A DNA stretch of 64,000 nt, taken from NCBI RefSeq assembly GCF_049933045.1, contig NZ_CP187926.1:3534001-3598000 (forward strand), in the 5' to 3' direction. Positions 63,895-64,000 of the stretch are shown one piece after another (position 1 is the stretch's first letter; each line of letters begins with the position of its first letter). Source of the stretch: Pseudocolwellia sp049933045 (lineage in GTDB: Bacteria; Pseudomonadota; Gammaproteobacteria; Enterobacterales; Alteromonadaceae). The notes beneath the pieces were generated by a model, which was not told where the DNA came from, ran no database searches, and saw nothing but the letters and a program-made list of their open reading frames with translations. The position numbers and the translations under genes were made by a program.

Positions 63895-64000
63895 ATGGAA
63901 AATATTGTAATCACAGGAGTCACTTCGGGATTCGGAATTAATTGGTTGTACGAATTAGATAAGGGAAGTGATATTACTTTTTTTATTTTAGCGCGCAACG
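63895..64000 (+). CDS. Short-chain dehydrogenase/reductase, 3' end outside the window
   Basis: The first 35 residues are visible. TGVTSGFG near residue 6 is the TGxxxGxG Rossmann cofactor motif, with ILARN after strand 2. The start at 63895 is chosen because GAGGA lies 4 bases upstream; an in-frame ATG at 63868 overlaps the attC core. It is the gene of integron cassette 4. Confidence 0.75.
   Translation, partial: MENIVITGVTSGFGINWLYELDKGSDITFFILARN

Larger units (their letters stand above)
62313..64000 (+). mobile_element. Integron cassette array (integrase not in window)
   Basis: Four attC-like sites of 96-102 bp delimit cassettes that begin with TTATG or TTAGC after a G: cassette 1 (HNH-like gene), cassettes 2 and 3 (no evident ORF) and the start of cassette 4 (SDR gene). 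Cassettes run left to right with genes on the plus strand. No integrase gene is found between oxyR paralogue 2 and the first site, so this may be a cluster lacking an integrase or one end of a larger array. Confidence 0.88.

Noticed and set aside
1..64000. tRNA, rRNA, insertion sequences or prophage
   Set aside because: I saw no transposase, phage structural gene, tRNA cloverleaf or rRNA stretch in the window.

Overview
The window looks like chromosomal DNA of a low-GC marine gammaproteobacterium. The family mix (SO_0444-type metal efflux, DUF4347/GlyGly-CTERM surface protein, OlsF-like acyltransferase, OxyR with AhpCF/KatG, AT-rich intergenic DNA) suggests an Alteromonadales member, perhaps Colwelliaceae. 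That placement is inference; no rRNA or tRNA gene is visible to test it.

Layout. 1-5 kb: the end of a membrane-anchored cytochrome c gene with a serine hydrolase, a Fur-boxed TonB-dependent receptor and a cold-shock/DUF1294 protein. 5.4-8.1 kb (minus strand): TonB, ECF sigma factor, a membrane protein with a TonB C-terminal domain and a SIMPL protein, apparently one operon. 8.3-14 kb: a chemoreceptor with a His-rich membrane sensor, DUF6436 protein, PCu(A)C copper chaperone and WD40 lipoprotein, facing a metal-efflux permease under a ZntR-like MerR regulator with a textbook long-spacer promoter. 14-16 kb: a degenerate ImmA/IrrE-like protein, a 160-bp inverted-repeat element and a spermidine-synthase-fold protein. 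16-27.5 kb: one 3,795-residue surface protein built around three tandem ~660-residue super-repeats and ending in a GlyGly-CTERM sorting tail.

27.8-34.7 kb: a two-component system divergent from a YHYH-domain lipoprotein and a His-containing periplasmic protein, then DUF3754 and metallo-beta-lactamase-fold proteins. 35-40.5 kb: ahpC behind a near-consensus four-part OxyR site, ahpF, then a perfect Fur palindrome ahead of pseudoazurin and a 10-TM heavy-metal/manganese exporter gene split by a frameshift at an A10 run, and an OxyR gene. 40.9-51.3 kb: a formate/nitrite-family channel with a PP2C-kinase fusion protein, DinB-like protein, OlsF-like acyltransferase, phospholipase-D-family lipoprotein and a giant DUF2339 membrane protein. 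51.4-57.3 kb: two AraC regulators, each next to an amino-acid-type exporter (one a frameshifted EamA gene, one AzlCD), CsaA, a DUF900 hydrolase and an RRM protein. 57.5-62.1 kb: di-heme cytochrome c peroxidase, an exported KatG and a second OxyR paralogue.

62.3 kb to the end is an integron cassette array: three clear attC sites plus one more diverged site, an HNH-like cassette gene, two cassettes without an evident ORF, and the start of a short-chain dehydrogenase cassette. No integrase gene is present between the last chromosomal gene and the array, so within this window it is an integrase-less attC cluster or the distal part of a larger integron.

The recurring themes are peroxide defence (two OxyR proteins, AhpCF, KatG, Ccp), copper/iron/manganese/zinc handling, and envelope functions. 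The items most worth follow-up are the attC array, the frameshifted Fur-controlled exporter, the sigma/TonB-domain pair and the giant sorted surface protein.
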